DNA of 64,000 bases from assembly GCF_000296695.1 (NCBI RefSeq), contig NZ_BAFK01000002.1:124001-188000 (forward strand), in the 5' to 3' direction. This document shows, in pieces, positions 18,185-26,961 of this stretch. The stretch comes from Rheinheimera nanhaiensis E407-8 (lineage in GTDB: Bacteria > Pseudomonadota > Gammaproteobacteria > Enterobacterales > Alteromonadaceae). The stretch's first letter is position 1. The number at the start of each line of letters is the position of its first letter. The notes under the pieces are model-generated. The model had not been told where the DNA came from. It searched no databases and worked only from the letters and a program-made list of their open reading frames with translations. Made by a program: the position numbers and the translations under genes.

Positions 18185-18301
18185 GCTAAAAAATTAATGA
18201 ACTATAACAAATAAATTTTCATTTGTTTAATAGTGCATAAATTGGGTGCAAAACCGTGCAAGGTACCGCGTCAGAGCAGACCTCTGGGCGCCTGAGTTGG
18301 C

Positions 18302-18328
18302 TTGACAAGGGCGTTTTTACCTGTAATG
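18302..18328 (+). promoter_or_regulatory. Candidate promoter of the TonB2 operon
   Basis: A perfect -35 hexamer TTGACA (18302-18307) is followed after 15 bases by TGTAAT (5 of 6 to the -10 consensus). The spacer is shorter than usual. It lies about 105 bases before the first gene of the operon and is followed by a GC-rich discriminator. Confidence 0.5.
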
Positions 18329-18342
18329 ATGCGGACGGTTTA

Positions 18343-18364
18343 CCCTCTAACCGAGGGCCTTTTC
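18343..18364 (+). terminator. Leader hairpin with T-run upstream of the TonB2 operon
   Basis: The 5-bp GC-rich stem CCCTC / GAGGG has a TAACC loop and is followed by CC and four T. It lies 15 bases past the candidate -10, inside the expected 5' untranslated leader. It may be an attenuator or a stability element. Confidence 0.35.
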
Positions 18365-18432
18365 TGTCGTTAAGAATGGCTGGGCCCTTACAACTTCAGG
18401 TTACGTTAATCAGCAATAATTGGTTGGGAACT

Positions 18433-19203
18433 ATGTTTAACAATAAAATTCGCAAGAGTCTTGTTGCAACAGCTCTGGCCGGTACCTTCGCGTTATCTGC
18501 GAACGTTCTGGCAACAGATTTAAAAGCGTTGCAGCAGGAAGGTAGTCAGATCCAACGCGCAGCAGTGCAGTCTCAGGAAAAAATCAACACTATTTATGAA
18601 CAGTCACAGGAATTACTGGGCGAGTACCGCCAGGTTGTTGACCAGACTGAGAACCTGAAAGTTTATAACGACTTTTTAGCAACGCTGGTTGCCGATCAGC
18701 AGCGCCAGATCAATTCAATTCAGCGTCAGATTAACGGCCTGGAAGATACCCGTAAAGGTACAGTGCCGCTGATGTTCCGGATGATTGATGCATTAGAGCA
18801 GTTCGTAAAGGCAGACATCCCTCTGCGTACCGAGCGTCGTTTAGAGCGCGTTGAGCGCCTGCGTGAACTGATGGGCCGTTCAGATGTGCAGTTATCTGAG
18901 CAATACCGTCAAATCCTTGAAGCATACAGCATTGAAGTGGGCTACGGCTCAGAGCTGGCTGCATTCCAGGGCAACTTACCGCTGAACGGTCAGGACATCA
19001 CGGTTGAGTATGTGCATGTTGGTCGTCTGTCTTTAATGGCACTGGCGCTTGATGGCAGTGCTGGCTGGGTGTGGAACAAGCAAACCTCGAGCTGGGATGA
19101 GTTACCAGGTTCATACCTGACCTCAGTAGGCCAGTTCATCAAGATGGCGCGTCGTGAAGCCACGCTTGAGATGGATCGCGTACCACTTATCGCAGCGGAG
19201 TAA
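18433..19203 (+). CDS. DUF3450 family periplasmic protein
   Basis: A 256-residue exported protein with a signal peptide (MFNNKIRKSLVATALAGTF, then ANVLA). A long coiled-coil region follows at about 30-115 (repeated QxxI/QxQIN patterns), then a compact C-terminal domain. DUF3450 proteins are regularly encoded first in the TonB2 operons of marine gammaproteobacteria, and they are presumed accessory to the energy-transducing complex; the biochemical role is unknown. The frame is open 59 codons upstream, but the signal peptide sets the start at 18433. It is followed six bases later by the TtpC-like gene. Confidence 0.85.
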   Translation: MFNNKIRKSLVATALAGTFALSANVLATDLKALQQEGSQIQRAAVQSQEKINTIYEQSQELLGEYRQVVDQTENLKVYNDFLATLVADQQRQINSIQRQINGLEDTRKGTVPLMFRMIDALEQFVKADIPLRTERRLERVERLRELMGRSDVQLSEQYRQILEAYSIEVGYGSELAAFQGNLPLNGQDITVEYVHVGRLSLMALALDGSAGWVWNKQTSSWDELPGSYLTSVGQFIKMARREATLEMDRVPLIAAE

Positions 19204-19209
19204 GAACAG

Positions 19210-20577
19210 ATGAAACAAGTATTTAAATCAATGTTAATTGCCGCAGCGGTAACATTATCCGCTGGTGTTGCTTTTAACGCAGCCGCCAACACTGAAAAGC
19301 TAGATCAGCTGTTAGAGCAACTGAAAAAAGAACGTACAGTAGAAGGCCGTATTAACCAGGAACGCGAGCGTGCGTTCTTAGCTGACCGCGCTGACAAACA
19401 AGCATTATTAAACACCGCTAAGCGCCAGTACTCAGAAGAGGAAGCTCGCGGTAAACGTTTACAAAAAGAATATGCTGACAATGACATTTTAATTGGTCAG
19501 AAGCAGCAAGAGTTAGAAAGTGCCTTAGGTACTATGGGTGAGTTGTTTGGTGTAGTACGCCAGTCAGCTAACCAATCTATTGGTACTATCACCGGCTCTA
19601 TCGTCAGTGCCCAGTACCCAGGTCGTGACGTACCACTGCGCTCTGTTGCTTCTGCGACTGAATTACCAACGCTGACAGAAATGGAAGAGTTGTGGATGGC
19701 GCTGCTGACCGAAATGACCGAGTCAGGCAAAGTGGCTCAGTTTGACGCTGAAGTTGTGAAACTGGATGGTGGTGTTGAGACTAAACGTATTACCCGTTTC
19801 GGTACTTTCCACCTGACAACGGAATCTGAGTACCTGATCATTAACAACGACACTGACCAAATCCAACCACTGGGCCGTCAGCCACAGTCAAAAATTCATA
19901 ACTCAGTGGCGGCGTATCACAACGCTAACAACGGTGAGATCACTGGTATTTACCTTGACCCAACCAAAGGCAACAGCTTACTGCGGTTAAACCAGCAGCG
20001 TTCTACTCTGTTTGAATACTATCAAGCGGGTGGCGAAGTAGGTTACATTATCACTGCGGTATTCTTTATCGGTTTACTGATTGCGCTTGAACGTATCCTT
20101 GTATTGTCTGCTGTTGGCGGTAAGATCCGTGCTCAGCTTAAAAACCTGGCTAACCCGTCAGATTCAAACCCATTGGGCCGTATTCTGCGTGTTTATCATG
20201 AGAACAAAACTGCTGATGCAGAAAACCTGGAGCTTAAACTGGATGAAGCCATTCTGCGCGAGACACCAAAAGTGGAACGTGGCATTGGGTTAATCAAGCT
20301 GTTCTCTGCGGTAGCACCGTTACTGGGTCTGTTAGGTACTGTTATCGGTATGATCCTGACATTCCAGCAAATTACGCTGTACGGTACTGGTGACCCGAAA
20401 CTGATGGCAGGCTCTATCTCTCTGGCGCTGGTAACAACAGCTCAGGGTCTGGTTGCAGCTATCCCGTTACTGTTTGTTCACTCTATTGTATCGTCAAAAG
20501 CAAAATCAATTTTGCATGTGTTAGATGAGCAGGCTGCCGGCATTATTGCTGCGCACGCGGAGCAGGAGAAAGCCTAA
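19210..20577 (+). CDS. MotA/TolQ/ExbB proton-channel family protein, TtpC-like
   Basis: A 455-residue protein with a cleavable-looking signal, a periplasmic coiled-coil region rich in Glu/Arg/Lys (about 25-115) and a mixed domain to about 265. The C-terminal MotA/TolQ/ExbB module has three membrane segments (about 275-295, 365-390 and 405-425). The channel signature APLLGLLGTVIGMILTFQ is clear. This extended architecture matches Vibrio TtpC, an essential partner of TonB2 for iron uptake. The stop overlaps the exbB2 start as TAATG. The symbol is left blank because orthology to ttpC is inferred from context and architecture. Confidence 0.88.
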   Translation: MKQVFKSMLIAAAVTLSAGVAFNAAANTEKLDQLLEQLKKERTVEGRINQERERAFLADRADKQALLNTAKRQYSEEEARGKRLQKEYADNDILIGQKQQELESALGTMGELFGVVRQSANQSIGTITGSIVSAQYPGRDVPLRSVASATELPTLTEMEELWMALLTEMTESGKVAQFDAEVVKLDGGVETKRITRFGTFHLTTESEYLIINNDTDQIQPLGRQPQSKIHNSVAAYHNANNGEITGIYLDPTKGNSLLRLNQQRSTLFEYYQAGGEVGYIITAVFFIGLLIALERILVLSAVGGKIRAQLKNLANPSDSNPLGRILRVYHENKTADAENLELKLDEAILRETPKVERGIGLIKLFSAVAPLLGLLGTVIGMILTFQQITLYGTGDPKLMAGSISLALVTTAQGLVAAIPLLFVHSIVSSKAKSILHVLDEQAAGIIAAHAEQEKA

Positions 20578-21104
20578 TGATACTCCAGCTAGTAGAGCTG
20601 TGGGAATCTGTTCAGGATTTTATCCATACCGGTGGCAACGTCTTGTACGTTGTCGCCCTGGTACTCTTCGTCATGTGGTTTTTGATGATAGAGCGCTACT
20701 GGTTTCTGAAAACGGAATATCCAAAAATGAAAAAGGATATTATAGCCCGTTGGGACGCCAGAGCTGATACCACGTCATGGTATGCGCATAAGATCCGTGA
20801 TTGTTGGATTTCCGAGGCTTCAGATAAATTAGATCAGCGGATGCTGCTGATTAAAACCCTGGTTGCACTGTGCCCGCTGGTAGGCTTGTTGGGAACCGTA
20901 ACTGGTATGATTGCTGTATTCGATATTATGGCGACACAAGGTACTGGTAACCCAAGAACCATGGCGACAGGTATCTCTATGGCGACTATTCCGACGATGT
21001 CTGGTTTGGTTGCGGCGATATCAGGTGTATTTTTCAGTGCGCGGTTAGACGTACAGGTGAAGCGAGAGAAAGCAAGCCTGGCTGACAGTCTGCCGCATCA
21101 TTAA
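20577..21104 (+). CDS. exbB2: ExbB2-type biopolymer transport proton channel
   Basis: A 175-residue inner-membrane protein of the MotA/TolQ/ExbB family with three membrane segments (about 18-40, 95-120 and 135-155). The pore motif is CPLVGLLGTVTGMIAVFD, and the last helix contains TIPTMSGLVAAISGVFF. It is shorter than E. coli ExbB (244), as is usual for the TonB2-linked paralogue. With ExbD2 it forms the proton-driven motor that energises TonB2. It is translationally coupled to the TtpC-like gene. Confidence 0.92.
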   Translation: MILQLVELWESVQDFIHTGGNVLYVVALVLFVMWFLMIERYWFLKTEYPKMKKDIIARWDARADTTSWYAHKIRDCWISEASDKLDQRMLLIKTLVALCPLVGLLGTVTGMIAVFDIMATQGTGNPRTMATGISMATIPTMSGLVAAISGVFFSARLDVQVKREKASLADSLPHH

Positions 21105-21116
21105 AGAGAGTTTTTT

Positions 21117-21521
21117 ATGGCACGCAAACGTATTCGCGAAGCTGAAACGGCAGAGATCGATATCACGCCGATGATGGATATCGTATTCATCATGCTGATC
21201 TTCTTCATCGTTACGACTTCTTTCGTGAAAGAGGCCGGTATTGATGTAAACAAACCCGAAGCTGCACAAGCTCAGAAGAAACCCAGTGCAACTATCTTTA
21301 TCGCTATCCGTGCAAACGGTGAGATTTGGATGGATAAACGTACGGTAGACGTTGAGCGGGTGTCTGCAAACATTGAACGGCTACGTGCCGAATCACCAAC
21401 CGATACGATCATCATTCAGGCTGATAAAGAAGCTAAGCATGGTATCGTGATGGAAGTTATGGATCAGATTAAAGCAGCTGACCCATCGCTGGTGATCAGT
21501 GTGGCCGGGGAGACTAAGTAA
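21117..21521 (+). CDS. exbD2: ExbD2-type biopolymer transport protein
   Basis: A 134-residue protein with one N-terminal membrane helix and a periplasmic domain. The helix carries the family's essential acidic residue in ITPMMDIVFIMLIFFIV. The C-terminal domain contains TIIIQADKEAKHGIVMEVMD, typical of ExbD/TolR. AGAG precedes the ATG. It partners ExbB2 in the stator complex and sits immediately upstream of tonB2. Confidence 0.94.
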   Translation: MARKRIREAETAEIDITPMMDIVFIMLIFFIVTTSFVKEAGIDVNKPEAAQAQKKPSATIFIAIRANGEIWMDKRTVDVERVSANIERLRAESPTDTIIIQADKEAKHGIVMEVMDQIKAADPSLVISVAGETK

Positions 21522-21523
21522 TT

Positions 21524-22141
21524 ATGGTACGTTTCCTGACATCGTTAATAATCGGTGCGGTGGTAACGTTTCTGTTGTTTTTAATGATGGCTACTTTGCT
21601 GCAATCCAGTGGAAAGCGTGAAGTAAAAGAGCAAGAGCGTATTGTTATCGAGATCAACACTACGCCGCCAGACTCAGAAACGCAGACGCGGCGTCCGCCA
21701 CCGCCACCGCCGCCACCACCGCCAGCTCAGCCGCCTAAAGCGCCTCAACCTGAGCCTGACAATGTAAATGCTGCTGGTGCTATCGGCTTTAATATGCCGG
21801 GACTGGAGTTAGGTGCAGGTGCAGGTGGCCTTGGTGACCCATCCAGCATGATGCGCGATGGTGATGCAACGCCAATAGTGCGGATTGAACCGCGCTATCC
21901 GGTGCAGGCCGCACGTGATGGTTTACAAGGCTGGGTAAAGCTGCGTTTCAGCATTATGGAAGACGGTAGTGTGGACGAGGTTGAAGTGATTGAAGCTGAA
22001 CCACGCCGCGTGTTTGATCGTGAAGCCATTCGTGCACTTCGTCGCTGGAAATACAGCCCGAAAGTTGTTGATGGTAAGCCGATGAAACAGACTGGCCAGC
22101 AAGTACAACTAGACTTCACTCTCGACATGGCCGGAGGTTAA
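21524..22141 (+). CDS. tonB2: TonB2-type energy transducer
   Basis: A 205-residue periplasm-spanning protein. It has an N-terminal membrane anchor (about 5-30) and a proline-rich linker with nine consecutive Pro at about 57-65. The TonB C-terminal domain is at about 113-203 (RIEPRYPVQAARDGLQGWV, ALRRWKYSPKVVDGKP). It couples the ExbB2/ExbD2 proton motor to outer-membrane TonB-dependent receptors; no receptor gene is in the window. The linker is shorter than in E. coli TonB, as is common in TonB2. It begins two bases after exbD2. Confidence 0.95.
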   Translation: MVRFLTSLIIGAVVTFLLFLMMATLLQSSGKREVKEQERIVIEINTTPPDSETQTRRPPPPPPPPPPAQPPKAPQPEPDNVNAAGAIGFNMPGLELGAGAGGLGDPSSMMRDGDATPIVRIEPRYPVQAARDGLQGWVKLRFSIMEDGSVDEVEVIEAEPRRVFDREAIRALRRWKYSPKVVDGKPMKQTGQQVQLDFTLDMAGG

Positions 22142-22142
22142 G

Positions 22143-23402
22143 ATGAAAAAGTTGACAAAACTTACCTCAGCTTTAATGGTGATGACGGCTTTAGGCGTAT
22201 GTTCCGCACCTGTATTCGCAGCGGTTCAGCCAAACATGGCCAAGGTGGAAGAGCGTAAAGCGCGGAAAACCCAAATCGTTGGCGAGCGCGTTGGTAAGGT
22301 GTTAGTAAAAGCCTTTGAGTTATACAACGAAGATAAAGTGAACGAAGCTATAGCAGCCTTGTTGGATGTGAGTTCAAGTAACGAATTTGATACCGCTACA
22401 TTAAATCGTTTCTTAGGTAATCTATATGCCACTAAGGACGAAAAACAAGCTATCAAATATCTGACGCTCGCTGTGAAGCCTGATGTGCTGACGTTTGCTG
22501 ACCAGGCGTCTTCGATGAAGTTGCTGGCGGACATGTTACTGCAGGATAAGCAGTATCAGAAAGCGATTAAAGCCTATGAAGACTGGATTATGTTCACTGG
22601 TGAGCAAAATTCAGACGCTTATATGCGTATAGCCAACGCGTACTGGTTGATGACTCAGTACGACAAAGTGCTTTCTCCGGCTGATGATGCTATTCGGTTC
22701 GCAGCAAAACCAATAGAAGGTCCTTATCAGCTTAAAATGGCTGCGCTTTATGAGCTTAAGCGTTATAAAGAGCTGGTAGCAGTGGTGGAAACCATGGTGC
22801 AGTTATTCCCGGAGAATAAGCAGTTCTGGGTATATTTGGGCAACTTCTACACCTTAACCGAAGAGTACGGCAAGGCATTAGCGACACTGCAAATGGCTTA
22901 CTCACAAGGTTATCTGGAGAAGGACTCAGAAGTAAGGATGTTAGCGCAAATGTACGCTAACAATAATATTCCTTACAAAGCGGCTGTGACGATGGAAAAG
23001 CATATGAAGAGCGGTTTGGTGAAGAAAGATAAAACCAACCTGAACTTCATTGCTTCAAATTTCCAGTCTGCGCGTGAGTTTGCCAAAGCAGCAGATTACT
23101 ATGGTGAGTTGGCTAAATTGACCAACGACGCCGATGCTTATCGTCGTCAAGGTTCTGCTTATTCAGCAATCCAAAAGTACAATGAAGCCATAGCCGCTTA
23201 CGACAAAGCGCTGTCATTAAATGTCGATAAGCCATCTAGTGTTTATATGAGCCTGGTAGATGCTTATTTCTATCAGAAGAAATATAAAGAAGCTTATGCA
23301 GCGTTAATGAATGCGAAAAAAGATCCTGCTATGTCCCGTCAGGTGCGTAGTTGGGAGTCGTATATCAGAGACAAAGCCAAACAAAAGGGCATCAGCCTGT
23401 AA
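22143..23402 (+). CDS. TPR-repeat exported protein of the TonB2 operon
   Basis: A 419-residue protein with a signal peptide (LTSALMVMTALGVCSAPVFA). At least six TPR-type helix pairs run from about 60 to 400 (for example YQKAIKAYEDWIMFTG, YGKALATLQMAYSQGYLE, YNEAIAAYDKALSLN). TPR proteins are recurrent last genes of TonB2 operons and are thought to assist the complex in the periplasm; the exact partner is unknown. It starts one base after the tonB2 stop, and a strong terminator follows. Confidence 0.88.
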   Translation: MKKLTKLTSALMVMTALGVCSAPVFAAVQPNMAKVEERKARKTQIVGERVGKVLVKAFELYNEDKVNEAIAALLDVSSSNEFDTATLNRFLGNLYATKDEKQAIKYLTLAVKPDVLTFADQASSMKLLADMLLQDKQYQKAIKAYEDWIMFTGEQNSDAYMRIANAYWLMTQYDKVLSPADDAIRFAAKPIEGPYQLKMAALYELKRYKELVAVVETMVQLFPENKQFWVYLGNFYTLTEEYGKALATLQMAYSQGYLEKDSEVRMLAQMYANNNIPYKAAVTMEKHMKSGLVKKDKTNLNFIASNFQSAREFAKAADYYGELAKLTNDADAYRRQGSAYSAIQKYNEAIAAYDKALSLNVDKPSSVYMSLVDAYFYQKKYKEAYAALMNAKKDPAMSRQVRSWESYIRDKAKQKGISL

Positions 23403-23404
23403 TG

Positions 23405-23431
23405 AAAAACCCCACTTCGGTGGGGTTTTTT
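23405..23431 (+). terminator. Intrinsic terminator of the TonB2 operon
   Basis: The 11-bp stem AAAAACCCCAC / GTGGGGTTTTT has a stable TTCG loop and continues into T residues. Its symmetry would also let it act on the convergent prsR transcript. Confidence 0.9.
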
Positions 23432-23509
23432 GTCGATTTTAATCATCGGGCTTAGAGGTAAGTTGTTACCTTTTATCGCTCAGCGAAACTAAGCCATTTG
23501 GGTATCGGG

Positions 23510-24865
23510 TTAAACTTCCGTTTCAGTATTACGCAAATCGTGTAAGCGATACTTATCAATCAGGGCATACAGTGTCGGCCGGGTAATACCCAGGCTGTCG
23601 GCCGTTTTTGATAAATTGCCATTGGCCAGAGTGTAGGCGTGGCGGATAGCTTGTGTTTCTGCCAGCTCGCGTACTTTTCTGAGGGTGTCGGTTTTAATCT
23701 GTTGGCTGGCCAGTCCCAGGTCTTCTGCACTTATATATTTGCTGTCGGCCAAAATGACCGCTGATTTTAGTTTGTTTTGCAATTCACGAATATTGCCTGG
23801 CCATGGATACGCCAACATAGCTTGTAGCGCATTGTCACTGAAACCTTGTACCTGAGTATTAAACTCCTGGTTAAACCTATGCAGCAAGGCTTTGGCTATT
23901 ACAGCAATATCATGCCCGCGCTCACGCAGGGGAGGGATGGTTAAGGTGATTTCGCTAATGCGATAGTACAGGTCTTCACGAAAGCTTTGCTGAGCAACCA
24001 TATCGGCAAGATTACGGTGGGTGGCGCAGATCACTCTGACATCTACTTCAAGCTCCTGGCGTCCACCAACGCGCTCAATAACCCTTTCCTGTAAAAAGCG
24101 TAACATTTTTGCCTGCAGGCTAAGCGGCATATCGCCTATTTCATCCAGTAACAGGGTGCCACCATTGGCGCACTCTATTTTGCCCAGTGTGGTTTTGTTG
24201 GCGCCGGTAAAAGCGCCTTTTTCATAGCCAAACAGTTCACTTTCCAATAGGTTTTCGGGTATTGATGCACAGTTAATGGCCACAAAGGGTTTTTTATTAC
24301 GCGGACTTTGCCGGTGAATAGCACGGGCAAATACCTCTTTACCCGTGCCGCTTTCGCCAAGCAACAACGTTGTGATCTCGGTAGGCGCTATTTTTTCCAC
24401 TGTGCGGCAGGCTTTTAAAATGGCCTCGCTGTTACCGATAATATCGTTACTGACCATACCGGCGCTTTTCAGCGCCCGATTCTCGGCTTCAAGTTCGCTT
24501 ATTTTAAAAGCCCGCGCCAATATTATGCTTAACACATTGACATCAATTGGTTTTTGATAGTAGTCATAAGCGCCGAGCGCTATGGCTTTTAAGGCATGTT
24601 CGTTGTCAGTGTTACCGGTGAGTACGATCACTTTGCACTCTGGCTGTGTGGCCAAAATATCGTTTAAACAGGCCAGCCCTTCGCTGGCGTTAGCAGCATC
24701 GGGGGGTAAACCTAGATCCAGTGTGACAACCGCAGGTTCATAGCGGCGCAGCTGGCTCATCGCAGAGGCTCTGTCGGCAGCAAACACCAGTTCGTAGTCT
24801 GGTAAACTCCATTTCAGTTGTTTTTGAATGCCAATGTCATCTTCAATGACTAATACTGTCTTCAT
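23510..24865 (-). CDS. prsR: PEP-CTERM-system sigma54-dependent response regulator PrsR
   Basis: A 451-residue NtrC-type activator. It has a receiver domain (1-125, phospho-acceptor Asp50 in VVTLDLGLP) and an AAA+ sigma54-activation domain (about 140-380; Walker A GESGTGKE, the sigma54-contact loop GAFTGA, and GGTLLLDEIGD). A Fis-type helix-turn-helix at the end has NLSKTADSLGITRPTLYALI. The overall form matches PrsR of PEP-CTERM/exosortase-linked systems. AAGGA precedes the ATG. It is encoded just after its cognate kinase prsK, and sigma54-dependent targets are expected. No exosortase or exopolysaccharide gene is nearby. Confidence 0.88.
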   Translation of the reverse strand: MKTVLVIEDDIGIQKQLKWSLPDYELVFAADRASAMSQLRRYEPAVVTLDLGLPPDAANASEGLACLNDILATQPECKVIVLTGNTDNEHALKAIALGAYDYYQKPIDVNVLSIILARAFKISELEAENRALKSAGMVSNDIIGNSEAILKACRTVEKIAPTEITTLLLGESGTGKEVFARAIHRQSPRNKKPFVAINCASIPENLLESELFGYEKGAFTGANKTTLGKIECANGGTLLLDEIGDMPLSLQAKMLRFLQERVIERVGGRQELEVDVRVICATHRNLADMVAQQSFREDLYYRISEITLTIPPLRERGHDIAVIAKALLHRFNQEFNTQVQGFSDNALQAMLAYPWPGNIRELQNKLKSAVILADSKYISAEDLGLASQQIKTDTLRKVRELAETQAIRHAYTLANGNLSKTADSLGITRPTLYALIDKYRLHDLRNTETEV

Positions 24866-24899
24866 GCAACAATCCTTGTAATTATCTTATGGCCCGCTG

Positions 24900-26924
24900 C
24901 TAGTTTAACGGAAGCATAAGGCTAAAGGTAGTTCCGACACCTTGTTCACTCTTTACCAGCAGTTGCCCCTGATGCTGCTGTGCAAAGTGTAGCGCATCAT
25001 AAGCACCAACGCCCATGCCAGAGTTGCCTTTTGTCGAGTCAAAGGGTTTAAACAGACGTTGCTGGATAAATTGCTCTGACATACCGCAGCCGGTATCGCT
25101 GATACTAATGCAAAGGTTACTTTGCCCGAGCGTAAGGCGAACGGTAATGGTACCGTCATTAGCAGTGGCGTGCTGGGCATTGTCGATTAAATGGTACAGC
25201 ACACTGGCAAGACGCTCCTTATCGATAGACAGCTGTACGTCCTGCTCTGCGATGAGTAATGGTAACGGCTGTTTCGCCGCGCAGCGCTGCGTGATGACTT
25301 GCTCTATCAAGTTGCGTACGCTAAAGGTGCTGGCCATTGAGGTGGTGGTACGTTTGTTACTGAGCTGATCCAGCATATGCCCAAGCCGCTGCTGCATGGC
25401 CGCGAGCGTGTCGAAGGTATCGGCAATAAACTCGGGGTTATCCTTGTGGCGCTGGCTATTGGTCAGGATCAAATCGATTTGCGCTTTCACGTTTTTCAGA
25501 TCATGTACAACAAAGGCCGACATCCGGCTGAAGGCAGCGAACTGTGCATTTTCACTTAAGGTTTTGCTGGCTTGCATCAGCATCAGATAACTGGAGATCT
25601 GCTCGGTAACGAGCATCAGATAATCCCTAAGCTCCCAGTTCAGTTTTTGCTTGTCTACCTCGGGTGCGTTCATCAGGCATAAACCCCAAAGCTCTCCTTC
25701 AGAGTGTATCGGCAAGATTAACTGGATATCGACACTGGCCAAATCTTGCTGGGCACTGGCGAAAGGATCCTTGGGATCAGACAAGTCCACCAGCCAATGT
25801 TGCTGAGCGTAACGCGCTGCATAACGGTTTATCAGCGTCATTTCATCAACTGATAAGCTGCTGCGCCCGCTACAGGAAAGTAGCCGCGCCGGTGTGGTAT
25901 GACTTAGCCGCACCAGGCAGCCCCGGCTATAACCTATGGCATTTAACCAGGCTTGTAACAGCGTATCGTATTGCTCGGCGCTGCTTAAATCGACCTGGCG
26001 TAAATGCCGGGTGAGTTCCAGCCATTTTTGCCGGTAATCAAATTTATTAGCGAAGAAGTGCTTTTCAATAAAGACGCGGAAATGTCTGCGCACAGTGCCG
26101 GAGAACAGCATAAGCGCCAGCATGGCAAACCCCAGAGCTAAAAACGTGGTTTGCAGCAGGTTTGACCAGGTGCCGCCAACATAACGCAGGTAAAAGCCTA
26201 CTATGGATATTAAACACAGATATAGGCCTGAGGCCAGCACCAGCGAGCTTTGCAGTACGATATCGCGGCTAACATAAACGCTGATGCCCCAGGCCTGAAT
26301 ACGGCGTACGGCAACGATGGCTATCGGTATCATTGCAGTATAAACATAACCGCGGGCGGCCCATAACTGGTTATCGACCTGACCGAACAGTGCAGACTCC
26401 GCCAGCAATACAAAATCGAACAATAATGGCACACTTAAACTTAATATCAGCGGTTTGTATTGCCAGCGGTTACCTGCCGCTTTGCGGTACATTGCTTCCA
26501 GTAAGGCCAGTTGTAGCACCCCAAGCACCAGACTGCCGGTAAATATCAGGTTGGCCGTTAACCAGGATGAGGTGCAAAGCATAAACCACAGCAAAAGCGT
26601 CAGGCTGAGTAACCAGACCGTGCGGGAGCTGAAAAATTGCGGCAGGCTTTGGCTTTTTGCGCTAAGTGCAGAGAGCAGAAATAGCAGCAGCAAATAGCTG
26701 CGGCCGAGTTCAAGACCTAAGGATGTCAGGGTAGAGTAAGGTACAATTTGGTTAAGGCTATAATACAACGCCCAGGCTAAACCTCCCAGTGCCCAACTGA
26801 GCAGTAACAAACGGGGCAGGTTTTTTACCCGGGTAACCAGGATCAGCAGAAAAAAGACAAAATACGCCAGTGCAGCCAGCATAAAGCCAATTTTATCTAC
26901 AGCAAGTTGGGTCAGCAGATCCAT
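24900..26924 (-). CDS. prsK: PEP-CTERM-system histidine kinase PrsK
   Basis: A 674-residue sensor kinase. The first 290 residues hold about eight membrane helices. A GAF-like domain follows (about 310-455; YSRGCLVRLSHTTP, LILPIHSEGELWGLCLMN). Then come a phospho-acceptor region with FSRMSAFVVHDLKNVKAQ (His near 480) and an ATPase domain (VLYHLIDNAQHAT, DTGCGMSEQFI, GMGVGAYDALHFAQ). The HDLKN motif and the helix-rich sensor are typical of PrsK. It is upstream of prsR in the same orientation, separated by 34 bases. Signal and targets are unknown. Confidence 0.88.
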   Translation of the reverse strand: MDLLTQLAVDKIGFMLAALAYFVFFLLILVTRVKNLPRLLLLSWALGGLAWALYYSLNQIVPYSTLTSLGLELGRSYLLLLFLLSALSAKSQSLPQFFSSRTVWLLSLTLLLWFMLCTSSWLTANLIFTGSLVLGVLQLALLEAMYRKAAGNRWQYKPLILSLSVPLLFDFVLLAESALFGQVDNQLWAARGYVYTAMIPIAIVAVRRIQAWGISVYVSRDIVLQSSLVLASGLYLCLISIVGFYLRYVGGTWSNLLQTTFLALGFAMLALMLFSGTVRRHFRVFIEKHFFANKFDYRQKWLELTRHLRQVDLSSAEQYDTLLQAWLNAIGYSRGCLVRLSHTTPARLLSCSGRSSLSVDEMTLINRYAARYAQQHWLVDLSDPKDPFASAQQDLASVDIQLILPIHSEGELWGLCLMNAPEVDKQKLNWELRDYLMLVTEQISSYLMLMQASKTLSENAQFAAFSRMSAFVVHDLKNVKAQIDLILTNSQRHKDNPEFIADTFDTLAAMQQRLGHMLDQLSNKRTTTSMASTFSVRNLIEQVITQRCAAKQPLPLLIAEQDVQLSIDKERLASVLYHLIDNAQHATANDGTITVRLTLGQSNLCISISDTGCGMSEQFIQQRLFKPFDSTKGNSGMGVGAYDALHFAQQHQGQLLVKSEQGVGTTFSLMLPLN

Positions 26925-26961
26925 AGCAGTGTTACCGTCCAGACAGCATTTTTAAGGTGGA

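Noticed and set aside
18206-18227. AACAAAT / ATTTGTT hairpin after fba as a terminator
   Set aside because: The stem is short and AT-only with no T-run after it, so it is too weak to call.
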